From NCBI RefSeq assembly GCF_030316895.1, contig NZ_JASZYV010000001.1, forward strand, positions 558,001-622,000: DNA of 64,000 nucleotides, read 5' to 3'. The DNA is from Variovorax dokdonensis. GTDB lineage: Bacteria; Pseudomonadota; Gammaproteobacteria; Burkholderiales; Burkholderiaceae_C. The notes under the pieces were generated by a model, which did not search any database, was not told the DNA's origin, and saw only the letters and a list, made by a program, of their open reading frames with translations. The position numbers were made by a program, and so were the translations under genes. How positions within the stretch are numbered: position 1 is the first letter of the stretch; each line of letters begins with the position of its first letter. Positions 35,093 to 45,201 of this stretch are shown piece by piece.

Positions 35093-36409
35093 ATGCCCGT
35101 CAAGAACCCTCAACCCGGTGAGCTCGAGCCGATCGAGAAAGCCAGCCGCGACGAAATCGGCGCCCTGCAGCTGCAGCGCCTCAAGGCCACGCTGCACAAC
35201 GCCTACGAGAACGTGCCGCACTACCGCAAGGCCTTCGACGCCAAGGGCGTCCATCCCGAAGACCTGCGGCAGCTGTCGGACCTGTCCAAGTTTCCGTTCA
35301 CCGTCAAATCGGACCTTCGCGACAACTACCCCTTCGGCATGTTCGCGGTGCCGCGCGAGCGCGTGGTGCGCATCCACGCCTCATCCGGCACCACCGGCAA
35401 GCCCACGGTAGTCGGCTACACGCAATCGGACATCGACACCTGGGCCAGCCTGGTCGCGCGCTCCATCCGCGCGGCCGGCGGGCGGCCGGGCGACATGATC
35501 CACGTGGCCTACGGTTACGGCCTGTTCACCGGCGGCCTGGGGGCGCACTACGGCGCCGAGCGGCTGGGCTGCACGGTGGTGCCGATGTCGGGCGGCCAGA
35601 CCGAAAAGCAGGTGCAGCTGATCCGCGACTTCAAGCCCGACATCATCATGGTCACGCCCAGCTACATGCAGGTGATCATCGAGGAGTTCCAGCGACAGGG
35701 CATCGACCCGCAGGCCAGCTCGATCAAGGTCGGCATCTTCGGCGCCGAGCCCTGGACCGAGGCGATGCGGGCCGACATCGAGCACAAGGCTGGCCTCGAC
35801 GCAGTCGACATCTACGGCCTGTCGGAAGTGATGGGCCCAGGCGTGGCCAGCGAGTGCATCGAAAGCAAGGACGGCCCGGTCATCTGGGAAGACCACTTCT
35901 ATCCCGAGATCATCAACCCCGACACCGGCGAACTGGTGGCCGACGGCGAGGAGGGCGAGCTGGTCTTCACCTCGCTGAGCAAGGAGGCGATGCCCGTCGT
36001 GCGCTATCGCACGCGCGACTTGACGCGCCTGCTGCCGCCCACGTCCCGGTCGTTTCGCCGCATGGGCAAGATCGTCGGGCGCAGCGACGACATGCTCATC
36101 ATCCGCGGCGTCAACGTCTTTCCCACGCAGATCGAGGAGATCGTGCTGGCGCACGAGGCACTGACGGGCGTCTATCAGCTGCACGTGAGCCGCGACGGTC
36201 TGCTCGACCAGGTCGAGGTCCATTGCGAACTGCAGCCGGGCACGCGCATCGGCGACGCGCAGCGCGCCGAGATCGCGAGCTGGCTGCAAGGCCGCGTGAA
36301 GACGCTGGTGGGCATCTCCACCACCGTGCGGGTGTTCGATCCCGATTCCATCGAACGCACGCAGACCGGCAAGGCCCGGCGCGTGCTCGACAAGCGCCCG
36401 AAGGCATAG
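35093..36409 (+). CDS. paaK: Phenylacetate-CoA ligase
   Basis: A 438-residue ANL-superfamily ligase that activates phenylacetate with ATP and CoA, the first step of the pathway. The AMP-binding loop is [15 protein letters not shown]. Other family blocks are [36 protein letters not shown] and, near the C-terminus, [13 protein letters not shown] 35093 is favoured over TTG 35066 by a GGAG box at 35080. It lies between paaI and paaA, consistent with the operon. Confidence 0.94.
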   Translation: MPVKNPQPGELEPIEKASRDEIGALQLQRLKATLHNAYENVPHYRKAFDAKGVHPEDLRQLSDLSKFPFTVKSDLRDNYPFGMFAVPRERVVRIHASSGTTGKPTVVGYTQSDIDTWASLVARSIRAAGGRPGDMIHVAYGYGLFTGGLGAHYGAERLGCTVVPMSGGQTEKQVQLIRDFKPDIIMVTPSYMQVIIEEFQRQGIDPQASSIKVGIFGAEPWTEAMRADIEHKAGLDAVDIYGLSEVMGPGVASECIESKDGPVIWEDHFYPEIINPDTGELVADGEEGELVFTSLSKEAMPVVRYRTRDLTRLLPPTSRSFRRMGKIVGRSDDMLIIRGVNVFPTQIEEIVLAHEALTGVYQLHVSRDGLLDQVEVHCELQPGTRIGDAQRAEIASWLQGRVKTLVGISTTVRVFDPDSIERTQTGKARRVLDKRPKA

Positions 36410-36429
36410 CCAAGCAGGAGGTTCGATTC

Positions 36430-37440
36430 ATGTACACCCAAGCCATGGACACCATGGGCAAGGAGCCCGCGGATGGCCAGAAGCCCGTGCGCTCGGCCGA
36501 CGAGATGCGTCTGCAGGAGCGCTTCGACGCGCGCATCGATGCCGGCGACTTCATCGAGGCCAAGGACTGGATGCCCGAGCACTATCGCAAGACACTCCTG
36601 CGGCAGATCAGCCAGCATGCCCATTCGGAGATCGTCGGCATGCTGCCCGAAGGCAACTGGATCACGCGCGCGCCCACGCTCAAGCGCAAGGCCATCCTGC
36701 TGGCCAAGGTGCAGGACGAGGGCGGCCACGGCCTGTACCTCTATGCCGCCGCCGAGACGCTGGGCAGCTCGCGCGACCAGATGCTCGACGCGCTGCATAC
36801 GGGCAAGGCCAAGTACAGCTCCATCTTCAACTACCCCACGCTCACCTGGGCCGATATCGGCACCATCGGCTGGCTGGTGGACGGCGCGGCCATCATGAAC
36901 CAGGTGCCGATCTGCCGCTGCTCCTACGCCCCCTATGCGCGGGCCATGATCCGTATCTGCCGCGAAGAGAGCTTTCACCAGCGCCAGGGCTACGGGTCGC
37001 TGCTGACCATGATGCAGCACGGCACGCCCGAGCAGAAGGCGATGGTGCAGGACGCGGTCGATCGCTGGTGGTGGCCCTCGATCATGATGTTCGGCCCGCC
37101 GGACGACCAGTCGCCCAACAGCGCGCAGTCGATGCGCTGGGGCATCAAGCGCGTTTCGAACGACGAGCTTCGGCAGAAGTTCGTCGACGCCGCCGTCGAG
37201 CAGGCCAAGGTGCTGGGCGTGACCTTGCCCGATCCCGAACTCAAGTGGAACGACGAGCGGCAGGCCCATGACTTCGGCGCCATCGACTGGAGCGAGTTCT
37301 GGCGCGTGATCGGCGGCGACGGCCCTTGCAACCGCGAGCGCCTGGGTGCGCGCGTCAAGGCCTGGGAAGACGGCGCATGGGTGCGCGAAGCCGCGCTGGC
37401 CCATGCCGGCAAACATCAGACGATGAAGGAGGCGGCATGA
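36430..37440 (+). CDS. paaA: 1,2-phenylacetyl-CoA epoxidase catalytic subunit
   Basis: A 336-residue ferritin-like di-iron subunit of the PaaABCE epoxidase. Iron-ligand regions are seen in [13 protein letters not shown] and [12 protein letters not shown]. It adds one oxygen atom to the ring of phenylacetyl-CoA in the cytoplasm. ATG 36430 has CAGGAGG upstream. Its TGA overlaps the paaB ATG, coupling the two. Confidence 0.95.
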   Translation: MYTQAMDTMGKEPADGQKPVRSADEMRLQERFDARIDAGDFIEAKDWMPEHYRKTLLRQISQHAHSEIVGMLPEGNWITRAPTLKRKAILLAKVQDEGGHGLYLYAAAETLGSSRDQMLDALHTGKAKYSSIFNYPTLTWADIGTIGWLVDGAAIMNQVPICRCSYAPYARAMIRICREESFHQRQGYGSLLTMMQHGTPEQKAMVQDAVDRWWWPSIMMFGPPDDQSPNSAQSMRWGIKRVSNDELRQKFVDAAVEQAKVLGVTLPDPELKWNDERQAHDFGAIDWSEFWRVIGGDGPCNRERLGARVKAWEDGAWVREAALAHAGKHQTMKEAA

Positions 37441-37739
37441 GCCAGCCATCGAACACGGCCAGCGAATGGCCCCTGTGGGAAGTCTTCGTGCGCAGCAAGG
37501 CAGGGCTGGACCACAAGCACTGCGGCAGCCTGCACGCGCCCGATCCGAAGATGGCGATCCAGATGGCGCGCGACGTGTACACCCGCCGCCAGGAAGGCTC
37601 CAGCGTGTGGGTGGTGCGGTCCGACCAGATCGTCGCCAGCGACCCCGGCGACAAGGACATGTACTTCGACCCTGCCGAAGACAAGGTGTACCGCCATCCG
37701 ACCTTCTATCAGCTGCCCAAGGCAGTCGACCACATGTAG
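37437..37739 (+). CDS. paaB: 1,2-phenylacetyl-CoA epoxidase subunit B
   Basis: A 100-residue small subunit of the epoxidase, thought to bridge the catalytic parts. Family blocks [30 protein letters not shown] and VWVVRSDQI are all present. It overlaps paaA by 4 bp and is 12 bp from paaC. Confidence 0.94.
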   Translation: MSQPSNTASEWPLWEVFVRSKAGLDHKHCGSLHAPDPKMAIQMARDVYTRRQEGSSVWVVRSDQIVASDPGDKDMYFDPAEDKVYRHPTFYQLPKAVDHM

Positions 37740-37751
37740 TCACGACCCACG

Positions 37752-38540
37752 ATGCCTGACATGACTGCCGCTTCCATCGCACTGAATCTCACGCCGGCCA
37801 CGCAGTACCTGCTGCGGATTGGCGACACCTGCCTCATCCTCGGCCAACGGCTGGGCGAATGGTGCGGCCACGCGCCCATCCTGGAAGAGGACATCGCGAT
37901 GGCCAATATCGCGCTCGATTTCATCGGCCAGGCGCGGGCGCTGCTCGCCCACGCCGGCACGCTGGAAGGCGCCGGGCACGACGAAGACCAATTGGCCTTC
38001 CTGCGCAACGAGCGCGACTATTTCAATCTGACCCTGGTCGAGCTGCCGCGCGGCGATTTCGCCGCCAGCGTGCTTCGCAACACCATGGTCGCCACCTGGC
38101 TCAAGCTCCTGTGGCAGCGCCTGGCCGCCGATTCGCAGGACGATGAAGTGCGCGCCATCGCCGCCAAGGCGCTGAAGGAGGCCCGCTACCACCAGCAGCA
38201 TTCCGCCGACTGGGTGGTGCGGCTGGGCGACGGCACGGCGGAGTCGCGCCGGCGCATGGAAGAGGCGCTGTCCGATCTGTGGCGCTTCTCGGCAGAAATG
38301 TTCGACACCGATGCCGTCGACGAAGCCGCCGCCGCGCAGGGCATTGGCCCGCGCTGGTCCGAACTCGAAGCGCCCTGGCGTGCCGAGATGACGGACATCC
38401 TGCGCGAGGCCACGCTCGAAGTCCCGGCCGACAGCGCCTTCCGCAGCGATGGCAAGCGCGGCCGCCATAGCGAACACATGGGCTTCATCCTGGCCGACAT
38501 GCAGTACCTGCAGCGCGCCTATCCCGGAGGCGTGTGGTGA
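37752..38540 (+). CDS. paaC: 1,2-phenylacetyl-CoA epoxidase structural subunit C
   Basis: A 262-residue ferritin-like subunit that pairs with PaaA. It has RIGDTCLILGQRLGEWCGHA, then EEDIAMANIALDFIGQARAL, EARYHQQHSADWVVRLGDG and the ending RHSEHMGFILADMQYLQR. The stop overlaps the GTG of paaD. Confidence 0.94.
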   Translation: MPDMTAASIALNLTPATQYLLRIGDTCLILGQRLGEWCGHAPILEEDIAMANIALDFIGQARALLAHAGTLEGAGHDEDQLAFLRNERDYFNLTLVELPRGDFAASVLRNTMVATWLKLLWQRLAADSQDDEVRAIAAKALKEARYHQQHSADWVVRLGDGTAESRRRMEEALSDLWRFSAEMFDTDAVDEAAAAQGIGPRWSELEAPWRAEMTDILREATLEVPADSAFRSDGKRGRHSEHMGFILADMQYLQRAYPGGVW

Positions 38541-39067
38541 GCGCTGCCGCCGTCGCCACCGAGTCCGACCGAGTCAAGCAAGCCTGGGCGGTGCTGCATG
38601 GCGTGCTCGATCCCGAGGTGCCGGCGCTGTCGGTGTGCGACCTGGGCATCGTGCGCGACGTGATCGAGCATGGCGACGAGCTGGAACTGGTGCTCACGCC
38701 TACGTATTCCGGCTGTCCGGCGACCGAAGTCATCGAGCATGACGTGCTGGCCGCTGTCAACGGCGCTGGCCTGGGCCCGGCCAAGGTCACGCTGCGCCGC
38801 GCGCCGGCCTGGACCACCGAATGGATCAGCGCCGAAGGCCGGCGCAAGCTGTCCGAATACGGCATCGCGCCGCCCGGCACCGCGCATGCCGATCTGCCGC
38901 AGCAGGCCACCGTGCGCGTGATCGGGCGCCGCAGCGAAGCCGTCGCCTGCCCGCGCTGCGCGAGCTTGCACACGGAACGCCTGTCGGCCTTCGGCAGCAC
39001 GGCCTGCAAGTCGCTCTACCGCTGCCTGTCCTGCCGCGAACCCTTCGAGCATTTCAAACCGATATGA
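38537..39067 (+). CDS. paaD: Phenylacetate-degradation protein D (epoxidase Fe-S/di-iron assembly)
   Basis: A 176-residue protein with an N-terminal MIP18/SufT-like domain (VLDPEVPALSVCDLGIVRDV, PTYSGCPAT) and a C-terminal zinc-ribbon-like four-cysteine part (CPRC then CLSC). It supports maturation of the epoxidase. GTG 38537 overlaps the paaC stop and sits 7 bp after GGAGG, a better spacing than GTG 38534. Its TGA overlaps the paaE start. Confidence 0.9.
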   Translation: MSAAAVATESDRVKQAWAVLHGVLDPEVPALSVCDLGIVRDVIEHGDELELVLTPTYSGCPATEVIEHDVLAAVNGAGLGPAKVTLRRAPAWTTEWISAEGRRKLSEYGIAPPGTAHADLPQQATVRVIGRRSEAVACPRCASLHTERLSAFGSTACKSLYRCLSCREPFEHFKPI

Positions 39068-40155
39068 GCGTCATGTTCCACCCCTTGCGCGTTCGCGCCG
39101 TCGAGCCCGACACGGCAGAGGCCGTGATCGTTTCCTTCGACGTACCGCCCGATCTGCGCGAGGTCTTCGGCTTCACGCAGGGCCAATACCTCACGCTGCG
39201 CACCGACATCGACGGGCAGGACCTGCGGCGCTCCTATTCCATCTGCGCCGGCGTCGACGACGGCGAACTGCGCGTGGGCGTGCGCAAGGTGCGCGGAGGT
39301 GTGTTCTCCAACTGGATCAACGAGCACCTCAAGCCCGGCCACACCATCCAGGTGATGGCGCCGCAGGGCCGCTTCTTCGTGCCCACGGATGCGGCCGCAT
39401 CGCGGCACTACGTCGGCATTGCCGGCGGCAGCGGCATCACACCCATCCTGTCGATCATGAAGACGGTGCTGGCGCGCGAGCCGAAGAGCCGCTTCACGCT
39501 CATCTATGGCAACCGTCTGCTGCAGTCCACGATGTTCAAGGAAGAGATCGAGGACCTGAAGAACCGCTACATGACCCGGCTCGTGCTGCAGCATGTGTTC
39601 TCCGACGAGCCGACCGACGCACCGCTCAACCACGGACTGATGAACCGGCAGAAGATCGCCGAGTTCCTGGGCAGCGTGGTGCCCGCCGCCGGCATCGACC
39701 ATGTCTTCATCTGCGGCCCCTTCCAGATGAACGACGAGGCCGAAGCCGCGTTGCTGGCCGCCGGCGTGCCGGAGGACCGCATCCACATCGAGCGCTTCGG
39801 CGTGGCGGTGCAGCCCACGGCGGGGGCCGGTGTGGGCGCCGTCATCCACGAGGCGCGCCCGGGCGATGCCGAGACGGCGCGCATCACCATCGTGCGCGAC
39901 GGCATGCGGCGCGAGATTGCATTCACCAAGCAGCAGCCGAGCATCCTCGACGCTGCCTCCGCAGCCGGCATGGAAGTGCCGTATTCATGCACATCGGGCG
40001 TGTGCGGCACATGCCGGGCAAAGCTCATCGAAGGCGAAGTGCGCATGGAGCGCAACTTCGCGCTCGACAAGAAGGAAGTGGCGGCTGGCTTCGTCCTCAC
40101 CTGCCAGGCCCATCCGCTGACCGAGCGCGTGGTGCTGTCCTTCGACGAGCGCTGA
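39064..40155 (+). CDS. paaE: 1,2-phenylacetyl-CoA epoxidase reductase subunit
   Basis: A 363-residue flavoprotein reductase that passes electrons from NADPH to the PaaA di-iron site. The FAD domain has LRRSYSICAGV, the NAD(P) domain GIAGGSGITPILSI, and the C-terminal plant-type 2Fe-2S domain PYSCTSGVCGTCRAKL plus a fourth Cys in LTCQAHP. The ATGA overlap with paaD shows coupling. It ends the catalytic part of the operon, followed by a 91-bp gap with a perfect palindrome. Confidence 0.94.
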   Translation: MSVMFHPLRVRAVEPDTAEAVIVSFDVPPDLREVFGFTQGQYLTLRTDIDGQDLRRSYSICAGVDDGELRVGVRKVRGGVFSNWINEHLKPGHTIQVMAPQGRFFVPTDAAASRHYVGIAGGSGITPILSIMKTVLAREPKSRFTLIYGNRLLQSTMFKEEIEDLKNRYMTRLVLQHVFSDEPTDAPLNHGLMNRQKIAEFLGSVVPAAGIDHVFICGPFQMNDEAEAALLAAGVPEDRIHIERFGVAVQPTAGAGVGAVIHEARPGDAETARITIVRDGMRREIAFTKQQPSILDAASAAGMEVPYSCTSGVCGTCRAKLIEGEVRMERNFALDKKEVAAGFVLTCQAHPLTERVVLSFDER

Positions 40156-40173
40156 GTGATTCCACTAGGCGGG

Positions 40174-40187
40174 AACATCCGGATGTT
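40174..40187. promoter_or_regulatory. 14-bp perfect palindrome before the paa-linked ABC importer
   Basis: AACATCCGGATGTT is a perfect palindrome 60 bp ahead of the binding-protein gene, in the gap after paaE. It differs from the TetR-type dyad before paaG, so a second regulator could act here. It has no T-run and does not look like a terminator. Confidence 0.4.
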
Positions 40188-40246
40188 GCGCAGCGCCTCA
40201 CCCCGGTCCACTACCGGTTCAGTTTTTTTCTAAGCATGGAGACAAG

Positions 40247-41395
40247 ATGAAGTTGATCAACAAACCCCTGCTGCTGGCGGCGCTGATGGGCCTGTCGCTG
40301 TTGGCCAAGGCCGACATCACCGTGGGCGTGACGCTGTCGGCCACCGGCCCGGCGGCCTCGCTCGGCATTCCCGAAAAGAACACGATCTCTCTGATGCCCA
40401 AGTCCATCGGCGGGCAGACCGTGAACTACGTGGTGCTCGACGACGCCTCCGACACCACGGCGGCCGTTTCCAACGCGCGCAAGCTGATTGCCGAGAGCAA
40501 GGTCGACGTGATCCTGGGCTCCACCATCACGCCGGCGTCGCTCGCCATGATCGACGTGGCGGCCGAGGCCAAGGTGCCGATGATCTCGATGGCCGCTTCG
40601 GCGCGCATCGTCGAGCCGATGGACGACAAGCGCAAGTGGGTGTTCAAGACGCCGCAGAACGACATCATGATGTCGCTGGCCATCGCCGAACACATGGGCA
40701 GAACAGGGGTCAAGACCGTGGGCTTCATCGGCTTTTCCGATGCCTACGGCGAAGGCTGGTTCCAGGAGTTCAGCAAGGCGGCCGGCCTGAAGGGCCTGAA
40801 GATCGTCGCCAACGAACGCTTCAGCCGCACCGATACCTCCGTCACCGGCCAGACGCTCAAGCTCATGGCCGCGCGCCCCGATGCCATCCTGGTGGCTGGC
40901 TCGGGCACGCCCGCCGCGCTGCCGCAGAAGACGCTCAAGGAACGCGGCTACGCCGGCAAGATGTACCAGACGCACGGTGTGGCCAATGCCGACTTCCTGC
41001 GCGTGGGTGGCAAGGACGTGGAAGGCACCTTCCTGCCGGCCGGCCCGGTGCTCGTGGCCGACCAGTTGCCGGCCAACAACCCGGTGCGCAAGACCGCGCT
41101 TGCCTACGTCGCCGCCTACGAGGCAGCCTACGGCAAGGGCAGCGTCTCGACCTTCGGCGCGCATGCATGGGACGCAGGCCTGCTCATGGCCCATGCCGTG
41201 CCCGAGGCGCTCAAGAAGGCGCAGCCCGGCACGCCCGAGTTCCGCGCTGCCCTGCGCGACGCGCTCGAGAAGACCAACGAACTGGCCGGCGCGCACGGCA
41301 TCTTCACCATGTCGCCCACCGATCACCTGGGGTTGGACCAGCGTGCCCGCGTGATGGTGAAGATCGAGAACGGCACCTGGAAATACACGCCCTGA
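40247..41395 (+). CDS. Branched-chain-type ABC transporter substrate-binding protein
   Basis: A 382-residue periplasmic protein of the Peripla_BP_6 (Liv/aromatic acid) type. Signal peptide residues 1-22 end in LLAKA before DITVGVTLSATGP. Conserved blocks are VVLDDASDTTAAVSNARKL, VDVILGSTITPAS and MYQTHGVANADFL. It is the first of four importer genes lying between paaE and paaZ, so uptake of phenylacetate or a related aromatic acid is the best guess, by context only. The ATG follows GGAGACAAG. Confidence 0.88.
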   Translation: MKLINKPLLLAALMGLSLLAKADITVGVTLSATGPAASLGIPEKNTISLMPKSIGGQTVNYVVLDDASDTTAAVSNARKLIAESKVDVILGSTITPASLAMIDVAAEAKVPMISMAASARIVEPMDDKRKWVFKTPQNDIMMSLAIAEHMGRTGVKTVGFIGFSDAYGEGWFQEFSKAAGLKGLKIVANERFSRTDTSVTGQTLKLMAARPDAILVAGSGTPAALPQKTLKERGYAGKMYQTHGVANADFLRVGGKDVEGTFLPAGPVLVADQLPANNPVRKTALAYVAAYEAAYGKGSVSTFGAHAWDAGLLMAHAVPEALKKAQPGTPEFRAALRDALEKTNELAGAHGIFTMSPTDHLGLDQRARVMVKIENGTWKYTP

Positions 41396-41523
41396 GGTGA
41401 GGTGCGCATGCAGCGGGACGGCATGGCCGGTTCCGCGCATGCCTCGCAAGGCCATCCGGATTCGCCGGCCCCGGATCGGCCGCTTTGGCTTTTGTTGGTT
41501 GCGGTTTCTCGTCTGGAAATTCA

Positions 41524-42552
41524 ATGGACGGACAAATTGCTGTCCTGCTGGCGCAGGACGGTCTTGTAAACGGCGCGATCTATGCGCTGATGGCGCTGGC
41601 CCTGGTGCTGGTGTTCTCGGTCACGCGCGTGATCTTCATTCCGCAAGGCGAGTTCGTCGCTTTCGGCGCGCTGTCGATGGCACTCATGCAGGCCGGCAAG
41701 GTCCCGGCGACGCTGTGGATGCTGTTGGCCATGGCGGCGGCGACGCTGGTGGTCGAGGCATGGCGGCATCGGCGCGGTGCCACGGTGGACTGGCGCTCGG
41801 CCTTGCTGTGGTGCGTGGCGCTTCCGGCGCTGGCCTGCCTGCTCATCCTGCTGTGGCGTCCCACGGGCGTGGCCGGGCAGGCGCTGGCCACGCTGGTGCT
41901 CATCACGCCGCTCGGGCCCTTGCTGTATCGCCTGGCGTTCCGTCCGATGGCGCAGGCCACGGTGTTGACGCTGCTCATCGTCTCGGTGGCGTTGCATGGC
42001 GTGCTGGTGGGGCTCGGCCTGCTGTTCTTCGGCGCCGAGGGCTCGCGCACGACGGCGTTCTCCGAGGCCAGCTTCCAGCTTGGCGGATTGCAGATCACCG
42101 GGCAATCGCTGGTGGTGATCGTGGTGGCCTTCGTGCTGGTCATTCTGATGTTCCAGTTCTTCGGCCGCTCGATGGTCGGCAAGGCCTTGCGGGCCACGGC
42201 GATGAATCGCGTCGGCGCGCGCCTGATGGGCGTGCCCACCGAACTCGCGGGCGACGTGAGCTTCGCGCTGGCGGCGCTGATCGGCGCAGTGTCGGGCCTG
42301 CTGATCGCGCCGCTCACGACCATCTATTACGACACCGGCTTCCTGATCGGGCTCAAGGGTTTCGTCGCGGCCATCGTCGGCGGGCTGGCCAGCTATCCGA
42401 TTGCGCTGCTCGGTGCCCTGCTCGTGGGTCAGCTGGAGGCTTTCTCTTCCTTCTGGGCCAGTGCGTACAAGGAGGTGCTGGTGTTCACGCTGATCATTCC
42501 GGTCTTGTGGTGGCGCTCGCTGAACAGCCATCACGTGGAGGATGAAGAGTGA
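41524..42552 (+). CDS. Branched-chain-type ABC permease (LivH-like)
   Basis: A 342-residue inner-membrane permease. It opens with DGLVNGAIYALMALALVLVF, the LivH family start, and has multiple helices and the late GLKGFVAAIVGGLASYP motif. ATG 41524 places the N-terminus as in homologues. A 128-bp gap separates it from the binding protein. Its TGA overlaps the GTG of the next gene. Confidence 0.88.
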   Translation: MDGQIAVLLAQDGLVNGAIYALMALALVLVFSVTRVIFIPQGEFVAFGALSMALMQAGKVPATLWMLLAMAAATLVVEAWRHRRGATVDWRSALLWCVALPALACLLILLWRPTGVAGQALATLVLITPLGPLLYRLAFRPMAQATVLTLLIVSVALHGVLVGLGLLFFGAEGSRTTAFSEASFQLGGLQITGQSLVVIVVAFVLVILMFQFFGRSMVGKALRATAMNRVGARLMGVPTELAGDVSFALAALIGAVSGLLIAPLTTIYYDTGFLIGLKGFVAAIVGGLASYPIALLGALLVGQLEAFSSFWASAYKEVLVFTLIIPVLWWRSLNSHHVEDEE

Positions 42553-44417
42553 GCGCCGCATTGAAGGGTTCTACCGCTGCATCTACTGGCAACGGCATCG
42601 TCTCGCGCCGCATGCTCACGCTGGCGGCGGTGCTGGCGCTGGCGCTCGCGTGGGGCTTCCTGCCCGAGTTCACCGTGGTCGTCGTCAGCTACATCGGCCT
42701 GTATGCCTTGGTGGCCGTGGGCCTGTGCATGCTCACCGGCGTGGGCGGCATGACGTCGTTCGGCCAGGCGGCCTTTGTCGGGATGGGGGCGTATGCGACG
42801 GCATGGCTGTGCACCTCGCCCACGGCGGCGGCCTGGATGGGGCCGCTGGCAGGCAGCGCGATCGTGCCCTGGCTCGGTCTTGCGTTGGGCCTTGCCATCA
42901 CCTTTGCGCTGGCCTGGGGGCTGGGCGCCATCACGGTCAAGCTGTCGGGCCACTACCTGCCGTTGTGCACCATCGCCTGGGGGCTGAGCCTGTACTTCCT
43001 GTTCGGCAACATGGCCTTCCTGGGCGGGCAGACCGGCATCACCGGCGTTCCTGCGCTGGTGATCGGCGGCTATTCGCTCGCTTCGCCGCGCGCGCTGGGC
43101 GTGCTGATCTGGGCGGTCCTGCTGCTGGCGATCTGGCTTTTGCACAACCTGCTGGATTCGCGCGAAGGGCGGGCCGTGCGTGCGCTCAAGAGCGGCCGGC
43201 TGATGGCCGAGTCGATGGGCGTGGACACCGCGCGCCAGCGCATCAAGCTGTTCGTTCTGGCGGCACTGCTGGCGGCGATGTCGGGCTGGCTGTATGCGCA
43301 CATGCAGCGCTTCGTGAACCCGACGCCGTTCAATCTGAACATCGGCATCGAATATCTGTTCATGGCGGTGGTCGGCGGCGCGGGGCACCTGTGGGGCGCG
43401 GTGCTGGGCGCAGCGCTCATCACCTTGCTCAAGGAGAAGCTGCAGGATGTGCTGCCGAGCCTGTTGGGCAGCAGCGGCAACTTCGAGGTGATCGTCTTCG
43501 GCCTGCTGATGCTGCTGGTGCTCCAGCGCTTTGCCGATGGCCTGTGGCCTTCGCTGGAGCGCCTGGGCAGTCGCTGGCTCAAGCCCGATGCCAGGCCGCA
43601 GCCCAAGACCGTGCAGTCATTGGCGCAGCGCAAGCTGCCGGCATCGGGCTCGGTGCTGCTCGCCGCCGATCGGGTGACCAAGCGCTTTGGCGGACTGGTG
43701 GCCAACGATGCGGTCAGCATGAACGTCAAGGCCGGCGAGATCCATGCGCTCATCGGTCCCAACGGTGCGGGCAAGAGCACCTTCTTCAACATGATCTCCG
43801 GGGTCGACGATCCGACCGAAGGCGAGGTCCGTCTGATGGATCGCCCGATGCAAAGGCATCCGGCTCGCGAGTTCGCAGCCCTCGGGCTGGGCCGCACCTT
43901 CCAGCACGTGCGTCTGCTGGGCCAGCGCAGCGTGCTCGACAACGTGGCGCTGGGCGCGCACCTGCGTGCGCGTCGGGGCTGGGTGGCCAGCATGCTGCGG
44001 CTGGACCGCGGCGAAGAAGCGGCGATCGTGGCCGAGGCGCGGCGCCAGATCGAGCGCGTGGGCCTGGCCGAGCATGTCGATGCGCCGGCGTCGTCACTCG
44101 CCCTGGGGCAGCAGCGCATCGTCGAGATTGCGCGAGCCCTGGCCGGCCAGCCGGCCCTGCTGCTTCTGGATGAGCCGGCAGCCGGACTGCGGCATCTGGA
44201 AAAGCGGGCCCTGGCCCAGTTGCTGTCGCAATTGCGGGCCGAAGGCCTGGGCATTCTGGTGGTGGAACACGACATGGAATTCGTGATGAACCTGGCCGAC
44301 CGCATCACCGTGCTGGAGTTCGGCACCGTGATCGCCGAAGGCACGCCGGCCGAAGTGCAGGCCAACCCGCGTGTGCTCGATGCCTATCTGGGCGGCGCCG
44401 AGGAGCTGAGCGCATGA
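42549..44417 (+). CDS. LivM permease-LivG ATPase fusion of the ABC importer
   Basis: A single 622-residue protein. Residues 1-340 are a LivM-type permease (GVGGMTSFGQAAFVGMGAYA, EYLFMAVVGGAGHLWG). After a linker, residues 375-620 are the ATPase: Walker A GPNGAGKST (403-411), the signature region in the variant form LALGQQR, and Walker B with Asp541/Glu542 in LLLLDEPAAG. Such fusions occur in aromatic-acid importers of Betaproteobacteria. The GTG start overlaps the LivH stop and the end overlaps the LivF start. Confidence 0.9.
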   Translation: MSAALKGSTAASTGNGIVSRRMLTLAAVLALALAWGFLPEFTVVVVSYIGLYALVAVGLCMLTGVGGMTSFGQAAFVGMGAYATAWLCTSPTAAAWMGPLAGSAIVPWLGLALGLAITFALAWGLGAITVKLSGHYLPLCTIAWGLSLYFLFGNMAFLGGQTGITGVPALVIGGYSLASPRALGVLIWAVLLLAIWLLHNLLDSREGRAVRALKSGRLMAESMGVDTARQRIKLFVLAALLAAMSGWLYAHMQRFVNPTPFNLNIGIEYLFMAVVGGAGHLWGAVLGAALITLLKEKLQDVLPSLLGSSGNFEVIVFGLLMLLVLQRFADGLWPSLERLGSRWLKPDARPQPKTVQSLAQRKLPASGSVLLAADRVTKRFGGLVANDAVSMNVKAGEIHALIGPNGAGKSTFFNMISGVDDPTEGEVRLMDRPMQRHPAREFAALGLGRTFQHVRLLGQRSVLDNVALGAHLRARRGWVASMLRLDRGEEAAIVAEARRQIERVGLAEHVDAPASSLALGQQRIVEIARALAGQPALLLLDEPAAGLRHLEKRALAQLLSQLRAEGLGILVVEHDMEFVMNLADRITVLEFGTVIAEGTPAEVQANPRVLDAYLGGAEELSA

Positions 44418-45163
44418 GTGCCCCTTTGCTGCAACTGAACGACTTCAGCGTGGCCTACCGCGAAGTGCAGGCGTTGCATTCGGTGGATCTGGAGGTGCGC
44501 GATGGCGAGATCGTCACCGTCATCGGCCCCAACGGTGCGGGCAAGACCACGTTGCTGTGCGCAGCCATGGGCCTGCTGCCTTCGAGCGGGAAGGTGCATC
44601 TGTCGGGCGAGCACATCGTCCGTCCCAGCGTCGAGGCGATGGTGGCGCGCGGCGTCGGCCTGGTGCCCGAGCGGCGCGAACTGTTCGGCGAGATGTCGGT
44701 GCACGACAACCTGCTGCTGGGCGGCTTCGTCCGCTGGCGTCGTGGCCAGCGCGACCAGAAGGCGCGCATGGAGGAGGTGTTCGACATCTTCCCCCGCTTG
44801 CGCGAACGCCACGCGCAGATGGCGTCCACGCTGTCCGGCGGCGAACGGCAGATGCTCGCCATAGGCCGCGCGCTCATGGCCCGGCCGCGCCTGCTGATGC
44901 TGGACGAGCCTTCTCTCGGCCTTGCGCCCTTGATCGTGCGCGAGGTGCTGCAGGTGGTGTCGTCGCTGCGTCGGCATGGCGTGTCGGTGCTGCTGGTCGA
45001 ACAGAACGCGCGGGCCGCACTGCAGGTGGCTGATCGTGCCTACGTGCTCGAGATGGGCGCCGTGGCGCTGACTGGCGCCGCCCGAGAACTGCTCAACGAC
45101 CGCCGGATCATCGACACCTACCTGGGCATGGGCAATGCGAAGGCTGCGGCCACTGCCGTCTGA
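44414..45163 (+). CDS. Branched-chain-type ABC ATP-binding protein (LivF-like)
   Basis: A 249-residue second ATPase of the importer with Walker A GPNGAGKTT, signature LSGGERQ, Walker B LLMLDEPSLGLAP and the LivF-typical LVPERRELFGEMSV. It pairs with the ATPase half of the upstream fusion at the membrane. It overlaps the fusion gene by 4 bp and is 38 bp from paaZ. Confidence 0.92.
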   Translation: MSAPLLQLNDFSVAYREVQALHSVDLEVRDGEIVTVIGPNGAGKTTLLCAAMGLLPSSGKVHLSGEHIVRPSVEAMVARGVGLVPERRELFGEMSVHDNLLLGGFVRWRRGQRDQKARMEEVFDIFPRLRERHAQMASTLSGGERQMLAIGRALMARPRLLMLDEPSLGLAPLIVREVLQVVSSLRRHGVSVLLVEQNARAALQVADRAYVLEMGAVALTGAARELLNDRRIIDTYLGMGNAKAAATAV

Positions 45164-45201
45164 GATCCCCGCTTTTCGAATCTTCGAGAGAAAGACTGAA
45201 C

